A stretch of 64,000 nucleotides of DNA from Thermococcus sp. 2319x1 (GTDB lineage Archaea; Methanobacteriota_B; Thermococci; Thermococcales; Thermococcaceae). The notes beneath the pieces are model-generated. The model was not told where the DNA came from and made no database searches. It saw nothing but the letters and a program-made list of their open reading frames with translations. Below, piece by piece: positions 19,170 through 27,322 of the stretch. Each line of letters opens with the position of its first letter. Within the stretch, counting starts at the first letter, position 1. The position numbers and the translations under genes were made by a program. The stretch is from positions 490,321 through 554,320 of the forward strand of contig NZ_CP012200.1 of assembly GCF_001484685.1 (NCBI RefSeq), in the 5' to 3' direction.

Positions 19170-20429
19170 TCACCTTTCAACAATCTCTTTTTCCTGTTTG
19201 GCAACAACCAGCACGTTGGGAGGAATGTTCTTATCAACTATCACACCCGGGCCGATAAAAGAGTTGCTCCCTATTTTTCTTCCCGGGTAGATAGTCACGT
19301 TAATGCCCGTTTTTACGTTGTGTCCTATTATCGCCCCCAGCTTCCTTCTTCCGCTATCCTCGAGTTTACCTTTTATTTCCACCTTTATAGTTTTGTTGTC
19401 GTGTCTTAAGTTAGCCGTTATTGTTCCAGCCCCTAGGTTGGTGTTCTCACCTATAATTGAATCTCCCACGTAGTTTAAATGAGGAGCATTGCTGTGATCC
19501 ATTATTATTGAGTTTTTAATTTCAACGGCGTTTCCTACGTGACAATTGTCTCCAATGCTTGTGTAGGGTCTTATAAAGCAATTAGGGCCTATTTTGGAGT
19601 TTTTCCCGATTTTTACGGGCCCTATGATATAGGCTCCACTTCTGACGACAGTTCCTTCTCCGATTTCCACCGGGGGGAGAATTGTTGCCCCTTCCTCCAC
19701 AATACCCTTTATACTGTGCCGGAGATGGTTTTTGAGAATGTACTCGTTTAGCTCTAAGAGGTTCCATGGCCTTCCTATATCGTTCCAGTAGCCCTCATAA
19801 ATTGCGTAGGTTACTTTCTTACCTTCTTTTATCATGAGATTTATTGTGTCCGTTATCTCGTATTCTCCGCGCTGGCTTTGTGGAGTGTTCTCTATGAACT
19901 TAAAAACTTCTGGCTTGAATAAGTAAATTCCCAAGTTCGCATACCCTGAAACAGCTCCGGGCTTTTCTCTAATGCTCTTTACGAGCTCTCCCTCTACCTC
20001 TACCATTCCGAAAGAGGTTAAATCTTCAAACCTTTTCACAAGCAACGCGGCATCGGCATTGCTTTTCCTGAAGGATTGTAAAAGAGTTTTTATGCCTTCC
20101 TTCTCAAAGTATATGTCCCCGTTAACTGCCAAAAACTCCTCATTTTCTACGTATTCAATTGCAGAATAGATAGCTTTTGCTGTCCCCTCTCCTTCTACCT
20201 GCTCCACGTAGGTTATTGGCTTTCCGCCGTATTCGTCTCCTAAGTACTCCATGAGCTTTTCCTTTTGGTACCTCACAATTACTATGAACTCGTCAACAAA
20301 AGGGTATATACTTTCAAAGACATAGTCTATTATCGCTTTGTTTGCAACCTTAAGCATGACTTTTGGTCTATCATCTGTAAGAGGTCTTAATCTTTCACCC
20401 TTTCCAGCCGCGAGCACTACACCCTTCAT
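19170..20429 (-). CDS. Bifunctional sugar-1-phosphate nucleotidylyltransferase / acetyltransferase
   Basis: A 419-residue two-domain enzyme. The N-terminal half (about 1-235) has GVVLAAGKGERLRPLTDDRPK, the NTP-binding loop of nucleotidyltransferases, and AVNGDIYFEK, the metal-binding Asp. The C-terminal half (about 245-410) is a left-handed beta helix of hexapeptide repeats, as in GlmU and the archaeal ST0452-type enzymes that make UDP-GlcNAc. LNYVGDSIIGENTNLGAGTI is near the acetyltransferase site. It overlaps the UppP-like gene, linking nucleotide sugar supply with lipid carrier recycling. Confidence 0.9.
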   Translation of the reverse strand: MKGVVLAAGKGERLRPLTDDRPKVMLKVANKAIIDYVFESIYPFVDEFIVIVRYQKEKLMEYLGDEYGGKPITYVEQVEGEGTAKAIYSAIEYVENEEFLAVNGDIYFEKEGIKTLLQSFRKSNADAALLVKRFEDLTSFGMVEVEGELVKSIREKPGAVSGYANLGIYLFKPEVFKFIENTPQSQRGEYEITDTINLMIKEGKKVTYAIYEGYWNDIGRPWNLLELNEYILKNHLRHSIKGIVEEGATILPPVEIGEGTVVRSGAYIIGPVKIGKNSKIGPNCFIRPYTSIGDNCHVGNAVEIKNSIIMDHSNAPHLNYVGDSIIGENTNLGAGTITANLRHDNKTIKVEIKGKLEDSGRRKLGAIIGHNVKTGINVTIYPGRKIGSNSFIGPGVIVDKNIPPNVLVVAKQEKEIVER

Positions 20430-21244
20430 ACCAACACCCCCAAGAGAGATGCTATCAAAGCTATGGAACCGAAGAAAATGCAGAACTTGGAAAAGTCAAG
20501 TCTCTTTGCTATTTTTAGTATGGCCTCAATCATAAGGAGGCTAACCACAAATGCTGTCACTATTGCAGTTAAAGGAAGTGTAAGGGGTTCAGAAGTGCTT
20601 GAGACCTCGGGCAGCTCTAAGAACAGCGCTCCTGTAATAGCGGGAATTGCCATTAAAAAACTAAGCCTCACAGCCTTTTCTTGTTTTACACCCAAGAGCA
20701 ATAGACTTCCCACCGTCATCCCCGATCTTGATATTCCGGGGATTACTGCCATTCCCTGTGCCACTCCTGCAACTATTGCATCGAATATTGTAACTTCCTC
20801 TTTTTCCTTTTTTAATCCTTTTTCCAGCTTTTCCAAAGGAGCTTCTTGAGCTTTCTTTAGGACTATGCCGGTGAGTATTAGAGCTATGCCTATTATTCCA
20901 TTAATTGCCTCTCCGTTGAATGAAGATGCAACAATCTTAAAAGTTTTGTATATGGGGAGGCCTATTATGCCCGTGAACAGGGTGGAATAGAATAGGAACC
21001 TTTCCTCTTCTTCCCATCTAAAGAGAATCAATTTGAGCAAAATCCTCCCCAAATCATATCTGAACTTAAAAAACAATGCCATGAGAGTTCCTAAATGCAA
21101 AAGTAGGGAATAAGAATAGGCTTGCTCCGGAGGAATCTTGAGAAGGTTTATCAAAAATAGCATTACCTGTCCAGAACTGCTTATTGGCAACCACTCCGTA
21201 ATCCCTTGCAGTAGTCCGATAAAAATTGCTTGGTAATACTCCAT
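20426..21244 (-). CDS. uppP: Undecaprenyl-diphosphatase-like lipid carrier phosphatase (UppP/BacA)
   Basis: A 272-residue membrane protein starting MEYYQAIFIGLLQGITEWLPISSSG, which holds the UppP glutamate-rich motif. The second conserved site PGISRSGMT is near residue 175. In bacteria it recycles the undecaprenyl carrier; in archaea it probably acts on dolichyl or archaeal isoprenyl diphosphates. GTG 21253 is an alternative start, but the family N-terminus favours ATG 21244. It opens the operon. Confidence 0.9.
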   Translation of the reverse strand: MEYYQAIFIGLLQGITEWLPISSSGQVMLFLINLLKIPPEQAYSYSLLLHLGTLMALFFKFRYDLGRILLKLILFRWEEEERFLFYSTLFTGIIGLPIYKTFKIVASSFNGEAINGIIGIALILTGIVLKKAQEAPLEKLEKGLKKEKEEVTIFDAIVAGVAQGMAVIPGISRSGMTVGSLLLLGVKQEKAVRLSFLMAIPAITGALFLELPEVSSTSEPLTLPLTAIVTAFVVSLLMIEAILKIAKRLDFSKFCIFFGSIALIASLLGVLV

Positions 21245-21364
21245 TGCTGTCACTATGAAAAAATAGCTAAATTATGATAAATAAACCTTTCGTAGCTCAA
21301 AGGTAAAAAATTAAGAGAAAAGCCCAAATTTGAATCTCTGAATTAGTTTTGGGGGTAAACAATA

Positions 21365-21580
21365 TCAGATAACCTCAGCGAAGGCGAATTTTCGCTTTAC
21401 ACTGTTAATCACAATCTCTACCTCGTCCCCAACTTTTGTGTTTGGAACGAATACTACAAACCCCTTAATTTTGGCAATTCCATCTCCGCCTTGTCCAATA
21501 CTCTCTATCTTTACCTTATATCTTTCTCCAACCTTAACTGGGGCTTCAAATCTTCTTCCACCAAATCTATCTCCATACAT
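21365..21580 (-). CDS. TRAM-domain RNA-binding protein
   Basis: A 71-residue protein that is essentially one TRAM domain ([25 protein letters not shown], then [19 protein letters not shown]). Free-standing TRAM proteins of archaea act as RNA chaperones, several of them cold-responsive. ATG 21580 is preferred: GGAGAT lies eight bases upstream. Upstream TTG at 21589 is less likely. Minus-strand TTTATAAA at 21646-21653 is the TATA box. Confidence 0.9.
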   Translation of the reverse strand: MYGDRFGGRRFEAPVKVGERYKVKIESIGQGGDGIAKIKGFVVFVPNTKVGDEVEIVINSVKRKFAFAEVI

Positions 21581-21603
21581 TTCCAGCAATCTCCTTTCAA
21601 ATT

Positions 21604-21628
21604 TTCAGCACCCTAGAAGAGCGCTGAA
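21604..21628 (-). promoter_or_regulatory. Hairpin at the 5' end of the TRAM mRNA
   Basis: TTCAGC (21604-21609) and GCTGAA (21623-21628) are inverted repeats with a 13-base loop. The TATA box at 21646-21653 predicts transcription starting close to 21623, so the hairpin would form the extreme 5' end just before the GGAGAT ribosome binding site. Confidence 0.35.
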
Positions 21629-21772
21629 TTTAGTTCTTTTGAAGGTTTATAAAGGTTTGCATTTTGTTTTGACTATGTACAATGGTAATTACTCAGGCAT
21701 TCAAAAGTTGATTAATGTATATTATTGTGCAGCATAGTCTGTAACTTGACAGAAAAAAACGCCTTTGTACAT

Positions 21773-21802
21773 AACCTTTGGTTAAAAACAAGACTTTTTA
21801 TA
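21773..21802 (+). promoter_or_regulatory. SurR site and TATA box of the mbh operon
   Basis: 21773-21789 reads AACCTTTGGTTAAAAAC, an exact match to the reverse of the SurR consensus GTTn3AACn5GTT. TTTTTATA at 21795-21802 is the TATA box, five bases further on. In Pyrococcus furiosus SurR activates mbh from sites upstream of the TATA/BRE when sulfur is absent; the geometry here is the same. The roughly 330-base gap before mbhA (21590-21921) holds this promoter, the TRAM promoter and an AT-rich leader, and nothing else I can name. Confidence 0.75.
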
Positions 21803-21921
21803 CCTTTATTGTTAATTTAGACCTTTACAAAAGCCTTTTAAAAGAAATTGTTGAAATCTATATCGACAGAAGTAAAAACTGGTGAGAATTTGAGCCTAAA
21901 TTGAAATTCGGGGTGGGAAAA

Positions 21922-22422
21922 ATGAGTTTCATTGTTGCATTTATATGGTCGTTCATGCTCTGGCTTGTACTTACAGCAGGCACTAAGGGGATGCTCTGGA
22001 GCACAGAAGAGGTGATAGCAGGAAGTATATTCGCCACGATAATTGGGTTTTCAACAAGGAACATCGTAGGAGAAAAGACACAGAGATTTCTAAATCCAGT
22101 AAAATGGGTTGGGTTTATTGTTTATGCATTGGGTCCCCTCTTCTGGGGAATGGTAAAGGCAAATTTAGACGTTGCTTATAGAGTGATTACCGGAAAGATA
22201 AAACCTGGAATTGTTAGAGTGCCAGTCGATCTTGAAAATGAGGCTCAATACACTATCTTAAGCAATTCGATTACCCTCACTCCCGGAACTCTGACTGTAG
22301 ATGCCTGTCCAGAAGAAAAAGCCCTCTACGTTCATTGGATTTATGTAAAAGAAGAAGAGCCAAAAAGCTCTGAGCCTGTCGCAGGTTCTTTTGAAAAATG
22401 GGCAAGGAGGTTGGGGAGATGA
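21922..22422 (+). CDS. mbhA: MBH subunit A (MrpE-like)
   Basis: A 166-residue membrane protein like antiporter subunit MrpE: two N-terminal helices and a cytoplasmic tail with SNSITLTPGTLTVD near residue 120, the family signature. It opens the 14-gene mbh operon, whose product evolves H2 with reduced ferredoxin and pumps Na+. ATG 21922 is chosen for the GGGGTGGG ribosome binding site. Confidence 0.93.
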   Translation: MSFIVAFIWSFMLWLVLTAGTKGMLWSTEEVIAGSIFATIIGFSTRNIVGEKTQRFLNPVKWVGFIVYALGPLFWGMVKANLDVAYRVITGKIKPGIVRVPVDLENEAQYTILSNSITLTPGTLTVDACPEEKALYVHWIYVKEEEPKSSEPVAGSFEKWARRLGR

Positions 22423-22682
22423 TTTTTAGTGAATTTTTCTATGGAGCGATGGCAATCGCTCTTGGAGCATTTATAACTTTGATTCGCATTATGCTTGGCC
22501 CCAGTGTTCCCGATAGAGTTGTTGGCGTTGACACATTGAATACCCTTATTGTAGCTGGAATGGTTCTCCTGGGGGCGGCCTATGATAGAGTGATCTACAT
22601 CGATATAGCCATAGTCTACGCTTTGCTCAGTTACATAGGAACTTTGGTGATTGCAAAGTACCTTCAGGGGGGATTGGAGTGA
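22419..22682 (+). CDS. mbhB: MBH subunit B (MrpF-like)
   Basis: An 87-residue protein with three membrane helices and the MrpF signature RIMLGPSVPDRVVGVDTLNT. It is part of the Na+/H+ antiporter module. The start ATG 22419 overlaps the mbhA stop (ATGA) and follows AGGAGGTTGGGG. An ATG 21 bases earlier is in frame but lies inside mbhA. Confidence 0.92.
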   Translation: MIFSEFFYGAMAIALGAFITLIRIMLGPSVPDRVVGVDTLNTLIVAGMVLLGAAYDRVIYIDIAIVYALLSYIGTLVIAKYLQGGLE

Positions 22683-23044
22683 TTAAAAGCATAATTTACG
22701 TTTTTCTGGCAATTAGCATTACATTCAACTTACTTGGGAGCCTTTCACTTCACAGATTCCCTGATGTTTATACCCGACTACATGGAGCCACAAAGTGCAC
22801 AACTTTTGGAACAATATTTGCCGTTTTGGCTGTGATCGTTCATGCTGTTTGGCAGATAAGAGAAACGGGAGATCCAAAGTACCTCCAAATGGCATTGCAC
22901 AGCTTAGTTGCTCTGATATCTTTGATGCTTACAAATCCAACAGGAGCCCATGCAATAGCGAAAGCTGCCCATTTGAGCGGTTATAAACCAGCAAAGGCCG
23001 TTGTCGATGCCTATGAGAGGAAGCTGAGGGGTGGGGAAGCATGA
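22679..23044 (+). CDS. mbhC: MBH subunit C (MrpG-like)
   Basis: A 121-residue MrpG-like protein with three helices. The signature HRFPDVYTRLHGATKCTTFG (residues about 24-43) and TNPTGAHAIAKAAH are visible. It starts with GTG in a GTGA overlap with mbhB. Confidence 0.92.
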   Translation: MIKSIIYVFLAISITFNLLGSLSLHRFPDVYTRLHGATKCTTFGTIFAVLAVIVHAVWQIRETGDPKYLQMALHSLVALISLMLTNPTGAHAIAKAAHLSGYKPAKAVVDAYERKLRGGEA

Positions 23045-23307
23045 ACGTATTGAGCGTTGATATGGCAATTCAGGCGGGACTGCTTATTGGGATACTCCTA
23101 TCCTCATACTGGATGATAACCACAAGAGATTTGCTTTCAGCGGCTTTAGCCTCTGCAGCCATGAGTCTCCTTCTTAGTTTGGAATTCTATATGCTCCATG
23201 CACCAGACGTTGCCATAGCGGAAGCAGCAGTTGGTGCGGGTGTTGTTACTGCGATAGTTGTTTATGGAATCTCAAAAACTGAGAGATGGGAGCGTGAGGG
23301 TCCATGA
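23041..23307 (+). CDS. mbhD: MBH subunit D (MrpB N-part-like)
   Basis: An 88-residue protein with three helices and the motif [21 protein letters not shown], the conserved MbhD/MrpA C-terminal type region with an acidic membrane residue in DVAIAE used in ion transfer. ATGA overlap with mbhC. Confidence 0.9.
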   Translation: MNVLSVDMAIQAGLLIGILLSSYWMITTRDLLSAALASAAMSLLLSLEFYMLHAPDVAIAEAAVGAGVVTAIVVYGISKTERWEREGP

Positions 23308-23603
23308 GGAGGACTTTTGGAGCATTATCCTTGCTCTTCATATTCGGGATATTACTCCTAATCGCCAATCCAGATTATGGCTTAAAATTTGGTTTGGGAG
23401 GAGAAGAATGGCAAAAGTACCGCTACACCGACCAGTATTATATAGACAATGGTGTTGAAGAAGTGGGAGGAACTAACGTTGTTACCGACATAGTCTTTGA
23501 TTACAGAGGATACGATACCCTCGGAGAGGCAACTGTTCTTTTCACTTCAATAGCGGGAGCTGTTGCATTGCTTAGAAAATGGAGGGATGAGGATGAAGAA
23601 TGA
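23304..23603 (+). CDS. mbhE: MBH subunit E (MrpB-related)
   Basis: A 99-residue protein with an N-terminal helix, a polar external loop, [20 protein letters not shown] (the MrpA/B conserved DYRGYDTLGE block), then a final helix. It corresponds to the part of MrpA/MrpB ending in the same block. ATGA overlap with mbhD. Confidence 0.9.
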   Translation: MRRTFGALSLLFIFGILLLIANPDYGLKFGLGGEEWQKYRYTDQYYIDNGVEEVGGTNVVTDIVFDYRGYDTLGEATVLFTSIAGAVALLRKWRDEDEE

Positions 23604-24039
23604 CATGGGGCTTATAGTTAAAACAATGGCGAGGGCTACGATACCTCTTATTGGGATCTTTGGAGCTTACGTGATCTCTCATGGTCACCTCACCCCTGGA
23701 GGAGGTTTTCAGGGAGGAGCAACAATTGCTGGAGCAGGGATATTGTTCCTTATAGCATTTGGTATCAACGAGGCCAAGGAAAGGATAAACAAAAGCTTAT
23801 ATTCTGCCCTTGAGGGGTTAGGAGGACTGGTTTTTCTAGCAGCAGGCATGCTCGGCCTTGGTGTAGCGTTCTTTTACAACACATTATGGTACAACGGCCC
23901 GATTTTCAATGGAAAACCAGGTACACTTCTCTCAGCAGGTTATCTCCCAGTAATGAACTTGGCTGTGGGCTTAAAGGTTTATACTGGACTAGTGAGCGCC
24001 GTTTTTGCAATGGCCCTATTCAGGAGGTGGAGAAAGTGA
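23593..24039 (+). CDS. mbhF: MBH subunit F (MrpB-like)
   Basis: A 148-residue MrpB-like membrane protein with the signature [20 protein letters not shown] at about residues 27-46. ATG 23593 is preferred: GGAGGG at 23581-23586 is six bases upstream, and it overlaps the mbhE end. An earlier ATG at 23587 touches the ribosome binding site. Confidence 0.9.
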   Translation: MKNDMGLIVKTMARATIPLIGIFGAYVISHGHLTPGGGFQGGATIAGAGILFLIAFGINEAKERINKSLYSALEGLGGLVFLAAGMLGLGVAFFYNTLWYNGPIFNGKPGTLLSAGYLPVMNLAVGLKVYTGLVSAVFAMALFRRWRK

Positions 24040-24398
24040 TACCTCTCCAATTTGTTACGGCATTTTTAATGATCTTCATGGGAATCTATGCTTTCTTGTA
24101 CAAGAGGAACCTCATTAAGCTTATCTTAGCTCTCAATTTAATTGATGCGGGCATACACCTCTTGCTGATAAGTCTTGGATACAGATTGGAAAATGGAGTT
24201 TTACCCACGGCACCAATTTACACCGGCTATGAAACATTAAAGGGCACCCCAATGGTCGGCCCAATACCACAGGCTTTGGTGCTCACGAGCATAGTCATTG
24301 GAGTTTGTGTGCTTTCATTGGCAATGGCACTGACAATAAACGCCTACAGACACTACGGAACGCTTGATGTTAACAAGTTAAGGAGGTTGAGAGGATGA
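24036..24398 (+). CDS. mbhG: MBH subunit G (MrpC/NuoK-like)
   Basis: A 120-residue NuoK/MrpC-like protein with three helices. The block LIKLILALNLIDAGIHLLLI carries the acidic residue in helix 2, and PQALVLTSIVIGVCVLSLAMAL closes the family fold. It starts GTG in an overlap with mbhF. Confidence 0.92.
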   Translation: MIPLQFVTAFLMIFMGIYAFLYKRNLIKLILALNLIDAGIHLLLISLGYRLENGVLPTAPIYTGYETLKGTPMVGPIPQALVLTSIVIGVCVLSLAMALTINAYRHYGTLDVNKLRRLRG

Positions 24399-25978
24399 CG
24401 CTCCCGTTTCTGGTTATCCTTCCACTGTTTGGGGCATTTTCAATGCCAATAGTTAGCTTACTTGGGAAGAAACTTAAGGAGTATTGGGCGGTTATCATCA
24501 GCGGCGCTACATTTGCAGTTGCCGCTAAAGTATTTTACACGGTATGGAGAAACAATGAAATCCTTCTCTACACCCTTGGAAGCGATAATCCAATTGGTCG
24601 GGGGGTGGATTTCCCGATCAGGATTGTGTGGGAGGTAGATTTATTCGGGGCACTTTTAGCTTTAACGATAACTTTTGTGAGCTTTTTGGCGATAGTTTAT
24701 TCCCTCGGATATATGAAGCATGACACTGGCCTGGAGAAATACTATACATTAGTGCTCGTCCTGGAGCTGGGAATGCTGGGAGTTGTCATTACCGGGGATA
24801 TTTTCAACTTCTACGTATTTTTGGAGATAATGAGCATTGCAAGCTATGCTTTAGTTGCCTTCAGAAATGACACATGGGAAGGGATTGAAGCAGGAATCAA
24901 GTATATGTTTGTTGGTTCACTGGCGAGTTCCTTTATTCTCTTGGGCATTGCCCTGCTTTATGGCCAGTATGGAACGCTTACAATGAGCTATCTCGCAATA
25001 AAAATAGCCGAAAATCCAACACTTGTGGCAAAAGTAGCTTTAGCTTTCCTTATTGGTGGGCTGCTCTTTAAGAGTGGTGCGGTTCCGGTCCATATGTGGC
25101 TGGCTGATGCCCATCCGGCGGCTCCAAGTTCAATCTCTGCGATGCTCTCGGGATTAGTCATCAAAGCTGGTGGAGTTTACGCTATAGCAAGGATAATATT
25201 CAGCATTTTCAATCCCGGATTGCACATATACTTGAGAACATTTAATGCTCCCTCAGTCAATATGGACGTAATTGGCTGGATTATAGTGTTCTTTGCTTGC
25301 TTAACGCTTCTTGTGGGAAATGCCATGGCGGTGGTGCAGACTGACATGAAGAGGCTTTTTGCCTTCTCGAGTGTGGGGCAAATAGGGTATATCTTACTTG
25401 GAATTGGAATTGGAACCCTTGCGTATGGCACTAAGGTCGGAGAGCTTGCATTGGCTGGAGCAATATACCACATAGTGAACCACGCATTGATAAAAGCTCT
25501 CCTCTTCCTTGTGGCGGGAGTTGTTATCCATGAGGTTGGCACAAAGAACCTTAATGAATTGAGTGGACTGGCAAAAAGAATGCCATTGACGACGTTTTCC
25601 TTTACAATTGGAGCGGCTGCTATAATAGGCCTCCCACCGCTAAATGGATTTGCGAGCAAGTGGATCATTTACGAAAGCTCCGCCATGTATAATCCAATCT
25701 TAGCGGCCGTTGCAGTTTTGGGCACGGTGTTCTCCCTCGCTGCGTACACTAAAGTGCTCTTCACCTTCCTGGGCACTGAGAGTCATGCGGTGAGAAAAGC
25801 AAAAGAGCCAGAAAAGAGCATGATGTTTCCAATGTTAGTTCTTGTAGTTGCAATAACCGTGATGGGTCTCCTTCCATGGCAAATAAGCGACAAAATAATG
25901 ATACCGGCTGCAAAAATGCTCGAACAGCTCAATGGTGAGTACATACTTGCTCTCTTAAAATTCATTGGGGGTGCGTGA
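24395..25978 (+). CDS. mbhH: MBH subunit H (MrpD/NuoN-like antiporter)
   Basis: A 527-residue protein with about 14 helices and the core ion channel of the Na+ module. LELGMLGVVITGDIFNFYVFLEIMS holds the conserved Glu near residue 140; FLIGGLLFKSGAVPVHMWLADAHPAAPSS contains the key Lys and His near residue 225-235. It overlaps mbhG by ATGA. Confidence 0.95.
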   Translation: MTLPFLVILPLFGAFSMPIVSLLGKKLKEYWAVIISGATFAVAAKVFYTVWRNNEILLYTLGSDNPIGRGVDFPIRIVWEVDLFGALLALTITFVSFLAIVYSLGYMKHDTGLEKYYTLVLVLELGMLGVVITGDIFNFYVFLEIMSIASYALVAFRNDTWEGIEAGIKYMFVGSLASSFILLGIALLYGQYGTLTMSYLAIKIAENPTLVAKVALAFLIGGLLFKSGAVPVHMWLADAHPAAPSSISAMLSGLVIKAGGVYAIARIIFSIFNPGLHIYLRTFNAPSVNMDVIGWIIVFFACLTLLVGNAMAVVQTDMKRLFAFSSVGQIGYILLGIGIGTLAYGTKVGELALAGAIYHIVNHALIKALLFLVAGVVIHEVGTKNLNELSGLAKRMPLTTFSFTIGAAAIIGLPPLNGFASKWIIYESSAMYNPILAAVAVLGTVFSLAAYTKVLFTFLGTESHAVRKAKEPEKSMMFPMLVLVVAITVMGLLPWQISDKIMIPAAKMLEQLNGEYILALLKFIGGA

Positions 25979-25979
25979 A

Positions 25980-26327
25980 ATGTTTGGTTATTGGGATGCT
26001 CTCTATTTCCTTTATGCTTTCCTAATTGGTCTGTTGATCAGCTACCTACTCATGAAATGGGCGGAAAAAGTTAGCACTGGTACTAGGAGGGCAGGAGATG
26101 GAACGAAAATATACATTAGCGGTGAGGATCAGGACAAGGTTATTCCCCATTTTGAGCACCTTGAAGGTTACTTTACGGGGAGACATGTTATGTGGGGTTT
26201 GATAAGGGGAACCCACAGGATGTTTTTGATGTTTAGAAGGGAGCACACTGGCCTTCTTACAGATTATGTTGCATACCTATTGCTCACTGTGGCAATAGTG
26301 CTTGGAGCGCTCGTCATTGGGGGGTGA
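25980..26327 (+). CDS. mbhI: MBH subunit I
   Basis: A 115-residue protein with two helices (about 8-28 and 93-113) and a hydrophilic middle ending RGTHRMFLMFRREHTGLLTDY. In MBH it links the antiporter and hydrogenase modules. ATG 25980, after GGGGGTGCGTGAA; one base separates it from the mbhH stop. Confidence 0.88.
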   Translation: MFGYWDALYFLYAFLIGLLISYLLMKWAEKVSTGTRRAGDGTKIYISGEDQDKVIPHFEHLEGYFTGRHVMWGLIRGTHRMFLMFRREHTGLLTDYVAYLLLTVAIVLGALVIGG

Positions 26328-26331
26328 AGCT

Positions 26332-26802
26332 ATGGGTGAGAGAGAAATGCTTGAGAAAAAAATTTCAAAACTCTGCAAGTATCTTGGGAGATCGCCGTGG
26401 GTATTTCACGTTAACAGCGGTTCATGCAACGGATGTGACATTGAGATAATCGCCGCCCTCACACCTAGATACGATGCGGAGAGGTTTGGGATAAAACTCG
26501 TAGGAACCCCGAGACATGCGGATATCTTGTTGGTAACCGGTCCGGTTACAGACCAAAGCCTTGAAAGGGTTAAATTGATCTACGAGCAGACCCCCGATCC
26601 AAAGGTGGTTGTTGCCATAGGGGCATGCCCAACTGGTGGCAGCGTGTTTTTTGAGAGTCCCTTTACAAATGCCCCCTTAGACAAGCACATTCCGGTAGAC
26701 GTTTTTGTTCCGGGATGTCCTCCCAGGCCGGAGGCAATACTTTATGGTGTGGTTTTAGGGTTAGAAAAGCTCATAAAAAAGATAGAAGGTGAGAAAGAAT
26801 GA
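26332..26802 (+). CDS. mbhJ: MBH subunit J ([NiFe]-hydrogenase small subunit)
   Basis: A 156-residue protein holding the proximal [4Fe-4S] cluster. The cysteines are in SGSCNGCDIE (near residue 30), GACPTGG and VPGCPPRPEA. The length fits group-4 small subunits. ATG 26332 after GGGGGGTGAAGC; an upstream start would overlap mbhI. Confidence 0.95.
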   Translation: MGEREMLEKKISKLCKYLGRSPWVFHVNSGSCNGCDIEIIAALTPRYDAERFGIKLVGTPRHADILLVTGPVTDQSLERVKLIYEQTPDPKVVVAIGACPTGGSVFFESPFTNAPLDKHIPVDVFVPGCPPRPEAILYGVVLGLEKLIKKIEGEKE

Positions 26803-27320
26803 CCCCTGAAGAGTTCTTGGAGATAATTCTAACAAAATTCCCTAACGTTGAGGGAGAAATTCGTGAGAATAAGCTTCCCCATCCAAGAAAGAGGGTTTGG
26901 ATAAACGTCGAGAGAGAGAACTTCAAGGATCTTATGAAGCTTATCAAGGAGATAGACCCTAAGGCACAGTTTTCCATAATAATAGCCAGGGATGGAGGAG
27001 ATTACTTGGAGGCTAAATATCATCTTGAGCTGTTTTACGAGCAGACCCCGAGTATCTCGCTTATAGTCGGCACTAAATGCCCCAAGGATGACCCAAAACT
27101 TCCCACTGTTACAGATGTTTTTCCGAGTGCGCTTCCCTATGAGAGAGAAGTTCAGGAATTCTTGGGATTGTTCTTTGAGGGAATACCAGATCCAAGAAAG
27201 CTGTTTTTACCAGAAGACTTTCCAGAGGGCGTTTATCCTTTGAGAAAAGATGAGAAAGGTATTAGCAGTGGAATGGTAAAGAACGCAGGCCATCCTTACA
27301 AAATGAAAAAGGAGGGTTAA
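26799..27320 (+). CDS. mbhK: MBH subunit K (NuoC-like)
   Basis: A 173-residue hydrophilic protein similar to NuoC/Nqo5. The conserved C-terminal block VTDVFPSALPYEREVQEFLGLFFEGIPDPRKLFLPEDFPEG is recognisable. It supports the large subunit. ATGA overlap with mbhJ. Confidence 0.93.
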   Translation: MTPEEFLEIILTKFPNVEGEIRENKLPHPRKRVWINVERENFKDLMKLIKEIDPKAQFSIIIARDGGDYLEAKYHLELFYEQTPSISLIVGTKCPKDDPKLPTVTDVFPSALPYEREVQEFLGLFFEGIPDPRKLFLPEDFPEGVYPLRKDEKGISSGMVKNAGHPYKMKKEG

Positions 27321-27322
27321 GA

